Source: an uncultured Lachnospiraceae bacterium
GTDB lineage: Bacteria > Bacillota > Clostridia > Lachnospirales > Lachnospiraceae
Direction of reading: 5' to 3'
Length of the DNA stretch: 49,726 nt
Assembly: GCA_947564735.1 (NCBI GenBank)
Contig: CANOEC010000029.1
Location: 1 to 49,726, forward strand
In this document: positions 41,482 through 49,726 of the stretch, piece after piece
Numbering within the stretch: position 1 is the stretch's first letter
Layout of the letters: each line of letters starts with the position of its first letter
Made by a program: the position numbers and the translations under genes
The notes under the pieces: model-generated
The model's database searches: none
Told to the model about the DNA's origin: nothing
What the model saw: only the letters and a program-made list of their open reading frames with translations

Positions 41482-42816
41482 ATGAATAAAGATTTGACAG
41501 TGGGAAACCCGGAAAAAGTTCTTTGGAAATTCTGTCTGCCTCTATTTGGCAGTATTATTTTTCAGCAGATCTATAATATAGCGGACAGTCTTGTGGCAGG
41601 TAAATTCATAGGGGAGGATGCGCTGGCGGCAGTAGGAAACAGTTATGAAATAACACTTATTTTTATTGCATTTGCGTTTGGATGCAATATCGGTTGCTCT
41701 GTTATTGTATCTCAGTTGTTTGGCGCAAAGCAGTACAGCGAGATGAAAACGGCTGTGAAAACGACAATCATTGGCAGTGCAGTGTTATGCATTCTGTTAA
41801 TGGCAGTCGGCATTTTAGGAAGCCACATGCTGCTGATGCTGATACATACACCGGAAAATATTTTTTCAGACTCAAAACTATATCTGGATATTTATGTCTG
41901 GGGGCTGCCATTTGTATTTTTTTATAATATGGCAACTGGGATTTTTTCTGCGCTGGGAGATTCCAAAACACCATTTTGGTTTTTAGCGGCATCTTCAACA
42001 GCCAATATCTTTATGGATATTCTGTTTGTAAAAATTTTTCAGATGGGAGTTGCGGGGGTTGCATGGGCAACATTTCTCTGTCAGGGCGTAAGCTGCATTC
42101 TTTCTCTGCTGTTCGTATTTCGCAGATTACATAAAATAAAAACAGACAAAAAAGGAAAAACTTTTTCGATGATTCTGTTAAAGAAAATTGCAGTGATTGC
42201 CATACCAAGTATCCTGCAGCAGAGTTTTATATCTGTTGGCAACATACTGATACAAAGTATCATCAATAATTTTGGTTCCAGCGTGATTGCGGGATACTCA
42301 GCGGCAATCAAACTGAACAACCTTGTCATTACATCTTTCACTACGCTCGGTAATGGAATTTCAAATTATACGGCACAGAACATTGGGGCACAGAAACATG
42401 AACGTGTTAAAGAGGGATTCCGGGCAGGCAGAAAAATGGTCTGGTTGCTATGTGTTCCTCTGTTTGTGCTCTACATGTCTGGTGGAAAGTTTTTAGTGGC
42501 TTTTTTCATGGATCAGCCGTCGGCAGAAGCCTTAGCAACGGGCATCAATATTTTAAGAATATTTTCGCCTTTCTATTTTGTGATTTCCGTAAAACTGGTA
42601 GCAGATGGAATACTTAGGGGTGCCGGAATGATGAAACAGTTTATGGTGGCAACTTTTACAGACCTTATATTAAGGGTGTTGCTTGCTTTTCTTCTGTCAC
42701 AGACAGGATTGAAAACGGTTGGGATATGGTGTGCATGGCCCATTGGGTGGACGGTAGCCTGTGTATGCTCGGTAGCCTTTTACCATAAAGGCAATTTTGC
42801 GAAAAAGCAGCTATAA
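41482..42816 (+). CDS. MATE family efflux transporter
   Basis: This 444-aa protein has twelve predicted spans and the two-halves architecture of MATE transporters. The N-terminal segment VLWKFCLPLFGSIIFQQIYNIADSLVAGKFIGEDALAAVG is diagnostic of the clostridial NorM/DinF-like group. A second homologous half starts near residue 230 (LLKKIAVIAIPSILQQSFISVGN). It would export cationic drugs or metabolites using Na+ or H+. The ATG at 41482 has GAGGA upstream and the conserved N-terminus begins there; an open frame extends to 41347 through leader hairpins. Base composition is AT-richer than genes before 40 kb. Confidence 0.92.
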   Translation: MNKDLTVGNPEKVLWKFCLPLFGSIIFQQIYNIADSLVAGKFIGEDALAAVGNSYEITLIFIAFAFGCNIGCSVIVSQLFGAKQYSEMKTAVKTTIIGSAVLCILLMAVGILGSHMLLMLIHTPENIFSDSKLYLDIYVWGLPFVFFYNMATGIFSALGDSKTPFWFLAASSTANIFMDILFVKIFQMGVAGVAWATFLCQGVSCILSLLFVFRRLHKIKTDKKGKTFSMILLKKIAVIAIPSILQQSFISVGNILIQSIINNFGSSVIAGYSAAIKLNNLVITSFTTLGNGISNYTAQNIGAQKHERVKEGFRAGRKMVWLLCVPLFVLYMSGGKFLVAFFMDQPSAEALATGINILRIFSPFYFVISVKLVADGILRGAGMMKQFMVATFTDLILRVLLAFLLSQTGLKTVGIWCAWPIGWTVACVCSVAFYHKGNFAKKQL

Positions 42817-42847
42817 TGTTCTGAAAATATAAGAACTGTATATCTGC

Positions 42848-42875
42848 TTGACCTTTTTGTGACAGGCTGTATAAT
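42848..42875 (+). promoter_or_regulatory. Promoter of the lysR gene
   Basis: TTGACC (42848-42853) and consensus TATAAT (42870-42875) are separated by 16 bases, about 54 bases before the lysR start. The regulator gene thus has its own promoter and need not depend on the MATE transcript. Confidence 0.65.
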
Positions 42876-42929
42876 TTGTTATAGAATGTATAAAAAACAT
42901 ACTAAATATTATAAAAAGGTAAAAAAGAT

Positions 42930-43862
42930 ATGTTGAATGTTTCTTACGATTATTACAGGATTTTTTATTATGTGGGGCGGTATAAAAGTTTTTCTACAGC
43001 GGCAAAAATGCTTGGAAGCAATCAGCCGAATGTAACAAAAGTTATGAACAAGCTGGAACAGCAGACAGGCTGTACCTTGTTTGTCAGAAGCAACAAAGGA
43101 ATTGCGCTTACGGAAGAGGGTAAACTGCTCTATGAGCATGTGAGAGTAGCGTATGGGCAGTTAATGCTGGCTGAAAATGAATTGGAAAGGGCTGCAGGAC
43201 TTGAGAATGGAATTATAAATATCGGTGCAAGTGAAACTGCCCTGCATGGGATTTTAATTTCTGCACTGGAGGTATTTCATAAGGAATACCCTAATGTGCG
43301 TATTCATTTGTCCAATTATAATACGCCGCAGGCGTTGCAGGCTTTGAAGCAGAATCTTGTTGATTTCTGTGTAATCACCGCCCCTTCTGACATACCAAAG
43401 GACTTTCATGTGGAAGAACTTATGGAATATACTGAAAATCTTATTGCATCAGAGGATTTCATATGTAACAGCAAAAAGGATGTTTTCATGCTGGAGGAAC
43501 TCGCAGGGCTTCCGCTTGTTGCATTAGAAGAGGGGACAGGCACTTATGAATATTATAACCGGATATTTGCGGAACATGGCTGTCAGTTTTCTCCTGATAT
43601 TCAGGTTGCAACATCGGATTTGCTTCTTCCTCTGATAGAAAATAACCTTGGGATAGGGTTTGTACCGGAATTTATGACAGAGAACGGATGCAATAAGAAA
43701 AAGCTCAGGCAGTTACATATAAAAGAGGAAATGCCTGCAAGAAAAATCTGTCTTGTGGAAAACAGGAATAAAAGTTTGAGTGTTGCAACGGATACATTGA
43801 AAAAAGCAATTTTGAAACAGGCAGCATTATTCGGGAGAAATATAAAGAATATTCAGATGTGA
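42930..43862 (+). CDS. LysR family transcriptional regulator
   Basis: This 310-aa regulator has an N-terminal winged helix (SFSTAAKMLGSNQPNVTKVMNKLEQQTGCTLFVRSNKGIALTEEG, about residues 20-65) of LysR type. A linker helix and a substrate-binding-protein-like effector domain (about 92-300, GIINIGASETALHGILI onward) complete it. It lies downstream of, and in the same direction as, the MATE gene, not divergent as most LysR regulators are from their targets. Control of the MATE gene is possible but unproven. Confidence 0.92.
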   Translation: MLNVSYDYYRIFYYVGRYKSFSTAAKMLGSNQPNVTKVMNKLEQQTGCTLFVRSNKGIALTEEGKLLYEHVRVAYGQLMLAENELERAAGLENGIINIGASETALHGILISALEVFHKEYPNVRIHLSNYNTPQALQALKQNLVDFCVITAPSDIPKDFHVEELMEYTENLIASEDFICNSKKDVFMLEELAGLPLVALEEGTGTYEYYNRIFAEHGCQFSPDIQVATSDLLLPLIENNLGIGFVPEFMTENGCNKKKLRQLHIKEEMPARKICLVENRNKSLSVATDTLKKAILKQAALFGRNIKNIQM

Positions 43863-44046
43863 AACATGAAATAAACAATACAGCTATTTTGTAATGCGGC
43901 ACTTTCTTTTCGCAGACCGCATACTGCTGTCAACGAAACATGCTGCCTAAAGTATGGGAACCGGATACGCTGACCGATTCGGAGACCAGACCTTGAATAT
44001 TATCCCAAAGGAATACGGAATGTTTGTCTGCCAAAAATGACGTTAT
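43863..44046. other. Intergenic stretch with a possible gene remnant
   Basis: A frame ending at the TGA near 44040 reads GYADRFGDQTLNIIPKEYG, which looks like the tail of a protein. It has no start, no ribosome site and no family that I recognise. It may be a decayed gene end like those at 40.6-41.4 kb. Confidence 0.3.
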
Positions 44047-44092
44047 AAGACACCACCCTGCCAACAGCACATAACTGGCAGGGCGGTGTCTT
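44047..44092. terminator. Bidirectional terminator
   Basis: AAGACACCACCCTGCCA pairs with TGGCAGGGCGGTGTCTT, with only one weak position, around a 12-base loop; TTT follows on the plus strand and AA precedes. It separates convergent lysR and the FtsX permease gene. Confidence 0.8.
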
Positions 44093-44099
44093 TACAGCT

Positions 44100-46481
44100 T
44101 TAATTGTCTGCCGCGTGAATGGTCTCCACAATCGACATTTTGCGAATCTTCCGAATTGGACCGCGTACCGCCAGAGTGACGGAGATGATTACGATGCCGG
44201 TGATGATGCCAAGTTCGGCAAGGGGCGGCGTCCACGGGTCATTCCAGCGGACGGTGACCAGAAGCGCAAACAATTTCTGATTGAGCAGCAGACCGAGAAG
44301 GATACCGCAGGCGGCGCCTGTCGCAGCGTAAGTTACGGTTTCTGCAATAATCATTTTCGCAAGCTGTCTGCCGCTTAGACCGATGGCGCGCAGTGCGCCG
44401 TATTGTTTCATGCGGGATTCCACGCTCATGGCGACACAGTTGATAATGTTACAGATTGTCACCATGGCAATCAGAAACAGGAATCCATAGATAAACAATT
44501 TAAAAGAATAGGTGGCGCCAAGAACGCTCTGTTTGTCCATGCGCTGGTCCGAGAAGGTATTGTCTGTTCCAGCGATGGCGCGGATTGCAGCCGCGTCGTC
44601 ATCGGTGGCTTTCCGTGTCAGCTGGATATCAATAATGGTGTAATCTTCGGCGCCGGTCAATTGCCCAAATGTCTCTTCCGAACAGATGATGATGTCGCCT
44701 TTCGCCGTGTTAAAGGGACATTCCGATACGGCTCCCGCAATCCTGATTTCCGCAGTCTGTCCGCCCACGGTGAGCGTTACCGTATCGCCAAGTTCTATCG
44801 CGCTGTGGTTGTTAAACTGTGGAGCTGTCACAATAAGTCCCGTCCCGGTCTGCTCCCGCACATCCTTTATCGAGCCGTCTATCAGGTATTTCTCCGCCCA
44901 TTCAAACTGGTTATTTTCATAGGAAATAAGCATGGTTTTGCCGGACTGACCATTCACCATGGTCGGCAGGTCGTAAGCGAACATCCGTCCGTAAACCCTT
45001 TTGACAACGGGGTTATCCTCAAGTGCCGTTATCAGTGAGTGGTCTACCGTACAGGTATTGTCGTAACTTACAACAGAGATGTCCGGTGTCCACGGATGGA
45101 GCGCTTTAATGGCATGTTTCATGAAATCCACGGTAGTGGAGAAAGACAGAAACAGAATAATGCTCAGGGCAAAAGAGCTTACCACTAATAGAAAATTTTT
45201 GCGGCTTGCCTTTGCGTGGTGGATGCCAAGCGCCGATTCAATTTTACAAAAGTTCGTATTTGCAGCTTTGCGCACGGGTGCAAGACGGTTGGCGTTTCCG
45301 GTTACCGCGGCGAGCGGGGAAACCTTGGATGCCCTTTTTGCCGGTGCACGGGAGGCGAGCAGTACTGTCAGAATACCGATGACGGTTCCGGCGGCTATGC
45401 CCGGAATGCTGACGGCAAAGGCAGGCATGTCATAGAAATATTTGGGGCTTAAAAAACGCAGCGCGGCACACAATATCCAGATGACCGCCACACTTAAGAG
45501 AATGCTGAAGGGGATAGCATAGGTACACAGACAAAGCGCTTCCTTATGTACCAGACGTATCATCTGTTTCGGCGTAGCGCCAATACAGCGGAGCATTCCG
45601 AAAAACTCTGTCCGTCCGGCGATATTGCTGTTTAAGCTGCTGGCTATCATGAGAATGCCGGCTGACAGGACGAGTACGGACAAAACGGCGGCGACGGAAT
45701 AGATTGACATCATGAACAGATTGCCCTCGTCGCTTTGTCCAAGAAGCCCTAACAGCATTGCCTGTTCGCCCACCTGCTCGTCCGACAGGTGAAACTGTGT
45801 TTTGATATCGTTGATTGAGGCGCGTATATTGTGATGAGCATGGAACTGGACGAGGAAGCAGCTGTCGTAATCATCCGGTTCCCCGTCCGTGACACCGGGA
45901 TAGAAAGCACGGAATCCGGCGGTGTTCATAATGGCGCCGTAGATATCTTTGCTCAGAATCATGGGGATGTCTTCGGCAAAACCGGATATGGTATAAGGAT
46001 ATTCTGTTCCCGAAGCGTCACGGATGGATATCTGGTCACCGACGGTAAGAGACAATTCTTTTTTTGCATTGCCGGTCAGCAGTACTTCACTGTCAGCCTG
46101 CGGAAATGTTCCTTCCGTGATGGTATCGGCGTAAATATCCGTCAGATGCGCTTCGTCTGCTCCGCAGATTACGACATCCTTATCGGCAATCGTATATCCC
46201 ATATCCAGACGATAATTTAAGGTGCCATAGCAGGAAATTGCCTTAACTTCCGGACGCGCTGCAATCAGAGCGGCATCTTCATCACTGATTTTTGACAAAA
46301 CGATGTGCCAGTTGCCGTCCTCCCGTTTGGTTTTTAGAATCATGCTCTGGATATACATATCCGCCATGCCGAATATGGAAGCGACAAGAAATACCGACAG
46401 GAAAATGCAAAAGATGGACATACGGTTCTGTTTCCTGTGTGCTTTGGTATAGAGGGGAACGAGTTCAAGATAATTTTTCAT
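44100..46481 (-). CDS. FtsX-family ABC transporter permease
   Basis: The 793-aa permease has a first span (about 19-42), an outer domain of about 200 residues, three spans (about 255-380), one span (about 425-445), a second outer domain of about 210 residues and three final spans. The conserved segments RTEFFGMLRCIGATPKQMIRLV and RMKQYGALRAIGLSGRQLAKMI are the two FtsX coupling helices. It overlaps the ATPase gene by 17 bases. With the ATPase, kinase and regulator upstream it forms a complete BceRSAB-like resistance set. It resembles the permeases at 22113 and 25510 in plan but not closely in sequence. Confidence 0.9.
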   Translation of the reverse strand: MKNYLELVPLYTKAHRKQNRMSIFCIFLSVFLVASIFGMADMYIQSMILKTKREDGNWHIVLSKISDEDAALIAARPEVKAISCYGTLNYRLDMGYTIADKDVVICGADEAHLTDIYADTITEGTFPQADSEVLLTGNAKKELSLTVGDQISIRDASGTEYPYTISGFAEDIPMILSKDIYGAIMNTAGFRAFYPGVTDGEPDDYDSCFLVQFHAHHNIRASINDIKTQFHLSDEQVGEQAMLLGLLGQSDEGNLFMMSIYSVAAVLSVLVLSAGILMIASSLNSNIAGRTEFFGMLRCIGATPKQMIRLVHKEALCLCTYAIPFSILLSVAVIWILCAALRFLSPKYFYDMPAFAVSIPGIAAGTVIGILTVLLASRAPAKRASKVSPLAAVTGNANRLAPVRKAANTNFCKIESALGIHHAKASRKNFLLVVSSFALSIILFLSFSTTVDFMKHAIKALHPWTPDISVVSYDNTCTVDHSLITALEDNPVVKRVYGRMFAYDLPTMVNGQSGKTMLISYENNQFEWAEKYLIDGSIKDVREQTGTGLIVTAPQFNNHSAIELGDTVTLTVGGQTAEIRIAGAVSECPFNTAKGDIIICSEETFGQLTGAEDYTIIDIQLTRKATDDDAAAIRAIAGTDNTFSDQRMDKQSVLGATYSFKLFIYGFLFLIAMVTICNIINCVAMSVESRMKQYGALRAIGLSGRQLAKMIIAETVTYAATGAACGILLGLLLNQKLFALLVTVRWNDPWTPPLAELGIITGIVIISVTLAVRGPIRKIRKMSIVETIHAADN

Positions 46482-47181
46482 CCCTAAAGACCTCCCTTTC
46501 TACCGTGCTCTGTCCCATATCCGCCAGACATCCGTCCGATACGCGAAGCACTCTGTCTGCGGATACTGCCAAGCCGTTGTTATGCGTAATCATGAGAATC
46601 GTCTGCTGATAGTGTCTTGACGCTTTCATGAGCAGGTCAAGCACTTCCTGACTGTTTCTGCTGTCCAGATTGCCGGTTGGCTCGTCGGCGAGAATGAGTT
46701 TTGGCTTGGTAATCAGCGCACGGCCGATGGCGGCGCGCTGCTGCTGACCGCCGGACAACTGACTCGGCAGATGCCGGCGTCTGTCCGCGAGTCCGAGAAT
46801 TTCAAGCAGTTCTTCGATGTCGGACTGCTCCGGTTTGCGGTAGTCTAGTAGAAGCGGAAAGCTGATGTTCTGTTCCACGGTCAGTTCCGGCACTAACTGG
46901 AAGGATTGGAAGATGAAGCCGATATGTCGTCTTCTGAAAATGGTGCGGGCCTCCTCATCCATTGTAAAAAGGTTGTTTCCGTCAACGAAAATATTGCCAG
47001 AGGTCGGGGTGTCAAGGGCGCCGATGCAGTTTAGCAGCGTGCTTTTGCCGGAGCCGGATTCGCCCACAATCGCGCAAAATTCTCCCTTTTCCAGAAGAAA
47101 AGATATGTTCTTTAAGGCGTTCACCTGCGTTTCGCCTCTGCCGTAAGTTTTGCATAGATTTTGTACTTGTAAGATGTTCAT
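46465..47181 (-). CDS. ABC transporter ATP-binding protein (MacB/BceA type)
   Basis: The 238-aa ATPase has Walker A GESGSGKS (40-47), [31 protein letters not shown] and MITHN. It is of the same FtsX-partner class as those at 21464 and 24815. It starts about 150 bases after the kinase stop and overlaps its permease. The gap holds a dispersed-repeat copy (47218-47240), so this ATPase-permease pair may have its own promoter. GAAAGGA precedes the start. Confidence 0.94.
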   Translation of the reverse strand: MNILQVQNLCKTYGRGETQVNALKNISFLLEKGEFCAIVGESGSGKSTLLNCIGALDTPTSGNIFVDGNNLFTMDEEARTIFRRRHIGFIFQSFQLVPELTVEQNISFPLLLDYRKPEQSDIEELLEILGLADRRRHLPSQLSGGQQQRAAIGRALITKPKLILADEPTGNLDSRNSQEVLDLLMKASRHYQQTILMITHNNGLAVSADRVLRVSDGCLADMGQSTVEREVFRDEKLS

Positions 47182-47330
47182 GGTTTGTAGAGTCCTTTCT
47201 TGTTCTGTAGGATGATGTTGGGGTCAAAATGAGCTTTTGCTTTTTGATACCCGAATTTTGTATATAGCGAATCATATCAAGGGCATCTTACAAGAAGGTG
47301 AATTTAAGCTTACGGTTTTGTAAGGTGAAC
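47182..47330 (-). promoter_or_regulatory. Gap before the ATPase gene with direct repeats
   Basis: AAGGTGAATTTA (near 47295) and AAGGTGAACTTA (near 47322) repeat at 27 bases, close to a GTAAG/CTTAC pair. This is a plausible regulator-binding region for the downstream transporter. The dispersed repeat at 47218-47240 lies between it and the ATPase start. Confidence 0.4.
47218..47240. repeat. Short dispersed repeat, inner right copy
   Basis: Matches the reverse complement of 33-55 at 21 of 23 bases, with similarity running a little further on the ATGATG side. It sits in the untranslated region of the ATPase gene. Confidence 0.6.
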
Positions 47331-48611
47331 TTATATGTCAGCCCTGTCGGGCTCGTCCTGCATACCGCCGTGGTTGAACAGCAGTGTAAAAGTAGTGCCT
47401 GCGTGCGGCGTACTCTGCACAGAGATTGTTCCGCCCTGCCCCTCCACAATGGATTTTGCAAGAGGAAGCCCCAGACCGATTCCCGGCGTATCTAAAGAGG
47501 CGCTGCCGCGATAAAAACGTTTGAAGATATGGTGGATATCTTCGGGAGGGATACCCTCACCGTTATCGGAAATCTGTATGCGGGTCGTAAAAGGAGCCAT
47601 ATCCCATGTGATGCGGATTATGTCCTGCGGGGATGTGTGGTCCAGCGCATTTTTTATAAGATTGCTGACAGCTTCGCCGGTCCATGCCGGGTCGCACAGA
47701 AGCGTATCGTCAGTCGAACCTTCTAGGACAATGGTCTTATGCTCCTCTGTCGCCCGGGTGGTCAGCTCATTGACAGACTGTGCAATTAAGTTCTGTACAT
47801 GGCAGGATTGTTTCCTAAATGTGATATTTCCGGCATCCAGACGGGTAATTTTGAGCATGGAGCCGATAAGCTGCTCCATGCGCTTTAGTGCAAGAGCGGT
47901 TTTAGCCGTAAACATTTGTATGACGGCAGGGTTGTCCGGTTCATTTTCCATAATCTCCTGATACATGGAGAGCGCCGCCAGCGGTGTCTTGAGCTGGTGG
48001 GAAATATCGGAGATGGTATTTTTCAAGAAAATTTTGGATTGATATGCGGTTTCGTTCTGCGCCCGCAGCATGGTGGCAAGCTTGTCTATGGAAGAAAACA
48101 TCTGATAGACTGCACCTTCGTCCGTCTGCGGCAGCCGGCTTTGATAATCGTTGGCAATATAATGTTCTATGATCGAGCCGGCATAAAGGTACAGCAGCTG
48201 CCTTTCCCTTAAAAAAAGAAAAGCTGCACAAAGCAGGACAAGGCAGACCGGCAGTATGACGAAAAGACCGGTCACAACAGCTTTTTTCTGAAAAAGAGAA
48301 AGCTGTGGCAGGAGCCTTGTTTCGAGTGACGGACGAATACCGATTTTTAACAGAAAATCAGCACTTTCCTGTCCGGCAGCCGTGTCTTGCGCGGTCAGCG
48401 CCTTGGCAATCACCTGCTTGGAGACGCCCTGCTCAATCAGCGAAGAAGCGATTGTCTCATCGTGGGAAAGCAGCATCGTCTTGGCGGAGCCTGTCAACCC
48501 CAGACTAAACAGCAGGGTAAAGAGAATGAGTAGCAGACAGAAGGCGGTCAAGAAACAAAAATAGATTCTGAATTGTCGGTCCTGCATCAGACCGGAACAG
48601 GTTTTGTTCAT
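47331..48611 (-). CDS. Sensor histidine kinase
   Basis: This 426-aa kinase has two spans (about 15-40 and 109-134) enclosing an outer region of about 65 residues. A HAMP-like stretch comes next, then HisKA with SDISHQLKTP (phospho-accepting His205). The HATPase has NLIKNALDH, DNGEGIPPE and GIGLGLPLAK. The ATG at 48611 has GGAG 6 bases upstream, provided by the 30-bp repeat. The frame is open to 48680 but that part is the repeat-derived leader ...KRSGMEI. It is partnered with the regulator at 48670 and probably controls the ATPase-permease genes that follow. Confidence 0.92.
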   Translation of the reverse strand: MNKTCSGLMQDRQFRIYFCFLTAFCLLLILFTLLFSLGLTGSAKTMLLSHDETIASSLIEQGVSKQVIAKALTAQDTAAGQESADFLLKIGIRPSLETRLLPQLSLFQKKAVVTGLFVILPVCLVLLCAAFLFLRERQLLYLYAGSIIEHYIANDYQSRLPQTDEGAVYQMFSSIDKLATMLRAQNETAYQSKIFLKNTISDISHQLKTPLAALSMYQEIMENEPDNPAVIQMFTAKTALALKRMEQLIGSMLKITRLDAGNITFRKQSCHVQNLIAQSVNELTTRATEEHKTIVLEGSTDDTLLCDPAWTGEAVSNLIKNALDHTSPQDIIRITWDMAPFTTRIQISDNGEGIPPEDIHHIFKRFYRGSASLDTPGIGLGLPLAKSIVEGQGGTISVQSTPHAGTTFTLLFNHGGMQDEPDRADI

Positions 48612-48614
48612 AGG

Positions 48615-48644
48615 AATCTCCATTCCGGAGCGTTTGCGCGACGG
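48615..48644 (-). repeat. 30-bp repeat carrying the ribosome site, copy 2
   Basis: Identical to 3670-3699 at 28 of 30 positions. On the minus strand it ends in GGAATGGAGATT, which supplies the ribosome site for the kinase. The gap between regulator and kinase genes is only 58 bases, of which this repeat is half. Confidence 0.75.
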
Positions 48645-48669
48645 CAATAAACTCCATTCGGTGTGGTTT

Positions 48670-49437
48670 TTACGCTTCAAAGCGGTATCCGAAACCGCGT
48701 ACGGTAATCAGATGTCTGGGGGAGGAGGGATTTTCCTCAATTTTCTCACGGAGCCTGCGCATATATACGGATAAAGTATTGTCATCTACAAAATCCCCTA
48801 TATTGTCCCACAGTTCGTCAAGAATCAGTTCTCTTGTAACAGTTCTGCCGGCATTGCGGACGAGCAGACAAAGGAGCCGGTACTCCGCTTTGGTCAGTTC
48901 GATGGCATTGCCGTTTAATGTTACGCGGCTTGTCGCAAAATCAATCGTAAGACTGCCGGAAGGTGAGAGCGTCTGCGGCTGTGTACAAAGATCACAGCGC
49001 CGCAGCAGTGCGCGGATTCTGGAACAGAGTTCTCCGATTTTGAAAGGTTTCGTGATATAGTCGTCGGCACCGCTGTCCAGACCGCGTATGATATTTACTT
49101 CCTCGTCGGAGGCGGTAAGGAAGATGATAGGAATCTGCCTGTTCAGTTCGCGCACCTTCTTACAGACTTCAAAGCCTGTCCCGTCCGGAAGCGTCACGTC
49201 GAGAAGCAGCAGACTGTATTGACCGGATAAGTCATAGGTGTAAAACACATCGTCGTTTTGAGACGGATGGGATTCGGTTAACCTATGCAGTCGTTTCAAA
49301 GCTTCGTTTACAGTTCGCACAGTTTCCACTTCAAATCCGTTTTTCAAAAGAGAATATTCCAGTCCGTCTATGAGACTTGCATCGTCTTCGAGCAAGAGGA
49401 TTTTACGGTTTGTCTGAGGATTCGGTTGTGTATTCAA
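48670..49437 (-). CDS. OmpR/PhoB-type response regulator with enlarged receiver
   Basis: The 255-aa regulator has a receiver with LLEDD near residues 15-19 and phospho-acceptor Asp80 in LLDVTLPDGTG. In a normal receiver of this family the acceptor is near residue 52. An extra stretch of about 20 residues (about 52-72, hydrophilic, SHPSQNDDVFYTYDLSGQ) lies before it. The C-terminal winged helix is standard (LTKAEYRLLCLLV, DDNTLSVYMRRLREKIE, TVRGFGYRFEA). The start is TTG at 49437, with AAGGAG 10 bases upstream. It is followed by its kinase 58 bases later. Confidence 0.9.
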   Translation of the reverse strand: MNTQPNPQTNRKILLLEDDASLIDGLEYSLLKNGFEVETVRTVNEALKRLHRLTESHPSQNDDVFYTYDLSGQYSLLLLDVTLPDGTGFEVCKKVRELNRQIPIIFLTASDEEVNIIRGLDSGADDYITKPFKIGELCSRIRALLRRCDLCTQPQTLSPSGSLTIDFATSRVTLNGNAIELTKAEYRLLCLLVRNAGRTVTRELILDELWDNIGDFVDDNTLSVYMRRLREKIEENPSSPRHLITVRGFGYRFEA

Positions 49438-49698
49438 GTTTACATCACTCCTTTACGAAAACAGAATAGCATACCATGAGGCGGATTTCCAGCGTCAAAT
49501 GCCGGCGGACAGATTGAGTGGTGTTAACGCGCATTTGGCAGTGAAGCGAATGTATGAATGCATTCTGCGGCACGGCAGACGCATTTTATGGCATTTCATA
49601 TTGTGTCCGAAAAAGGGAGATGATACAATATCAATTTTAAGAAGGCAATATTCTAAGAAAGATTCGGGTGTCAAAAGGTGCTTTGTACAAATGGAAAA
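49438..49698. other. Right-edge intergenic region
   Basis: About 260 bases hold the ribosome site and probably the promoter of the minus-strand regulator (TTGACG and TATGCT, read on the minus strand at 49498-49493 and 49473-49468, 19-base spacing). The rest is noncoding and ends in the repeat-related GGGTGTCAAAAGG. No gene is seen. Confidence 0.4.
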
Positions 49699-49719
49699 GG
49701 CAGATTGCACAAATTGCTC
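49699..49719. repeat. Terminal inverted repeat, right copy
   Basis: Exact reverse complement of positions 1-21, followed by seven more bases to the window end. The inner flank, with GTGTCAAAAGG, is distantly similar to the inner flank of the left copy. Confidence 0.8.
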
Positions 49720-49726
49720 TCTTGTG

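Noticed and set aside
43975-44040. Small gene encoding GYADRFGDQTLNIIPKEYG...
   Set aside because: No start codon with a ribosome site and too short; kept only as a possible remnant.
44403-45038. Open frame of 211 codons on the plus strand
   Set aside because: It is antisense to the FtsX permease gene and results from its codon bias; no family signs.
1-49726. Whole window as one transposon bounded by the 21-bp inverted repeats
   Set aside because: No intact transposase or integrase inside, ordinary chromosomal content, and related short repeats also occur internally; an assembly break at a dispersed repeat is simpler.

Overview
The window looks like a chromosomal piece of a Firmicute, most likely a Lachnospiraceae-type gut Clostridium. 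This is an inference from gene families, not from a marker gene. The supporting signs are strong AGGAGG-type ribosome sites, mid-range GC, PadR/DUF1700/DUF4097 and PspC envelope genes, FtsX-type antimicrobial-peptide ABC transporters beside two-component systems, an Lpl-type sugar importer without its own ATPase, and many PAS/HisKA/receiver hybrid kinases. There are no rRNA or tRNA genes, no CRISPR array and no intact transposase.

Layout. 1-3011: promoter and palindromic operator, then padR-DUF1700-DUF4097 with overlapping genes, then pspC. 3064-4612: an ECF transporter S component on the minus strand and a CmpB-like membrane protein. 4806-6877: an ECF-like sigma factor overlapping a membrane protein with a propeller-like ectodomain, probably its anti-sigma. 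7170-10199: a 1009-aa hybrid kinase with two receivers. 10308-12602: a GH31 alpha-glucosidase on the minus strand. 12844-28038: a 15-kb co-directional signalling and transport block. It holds an OmpR-type regulator, a short-loop membrane kinase, a receiver-HD-GYP protein, a hybrid kinase ending in an HPt domain, a hybrid kinase ending in a complete DegV (fatty-acid-binding) domain, and two ABC ATPase/FtsX permease pairs. The second pair is preceded by three direct repeats with 11-bp period, as expected of an OmpR/PhoB-type operator.

28166-31047: a PsiE-like protein, then a lacI-membrane protein-lipoprotein operon on the minus strand. 31533-37918: a fructan/sucrose locus (two permeases, a binding protein, GH32, PfkB kinase) with two candidate LacI operators and a cluster of hairpins between the binding protein and GH32 genes. 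37920-40477: a compact BcgI-like restriction-modification pair (nuclease-methylase fusion plus a half-size specificity subunit) whose 3' end lies in a 35-bp tandem repeat. 40478-43862: an AT-rich stretch with gene debris (IS200/IS605 TnpA, GNAT and cytidylate-kinase-like fragments), then MATE and LysR genes. 44100-49437: a minus-strand regulator-kinase-ATPase-permease set.

The two window ends carry the same 21-bp sequence in inverted orientation. Related shorter repeats occur inside. This probably reflects an interspersed repeat that broke the assembly, not a transposon. The points most worth following are the kinase-DegV fusion within the HD-GYP/HPt signalling block, the 11-bp repeats that may link that block to an ABC exporter, and the truncated BcgI-like specificity gene with its 35-bp repeats.
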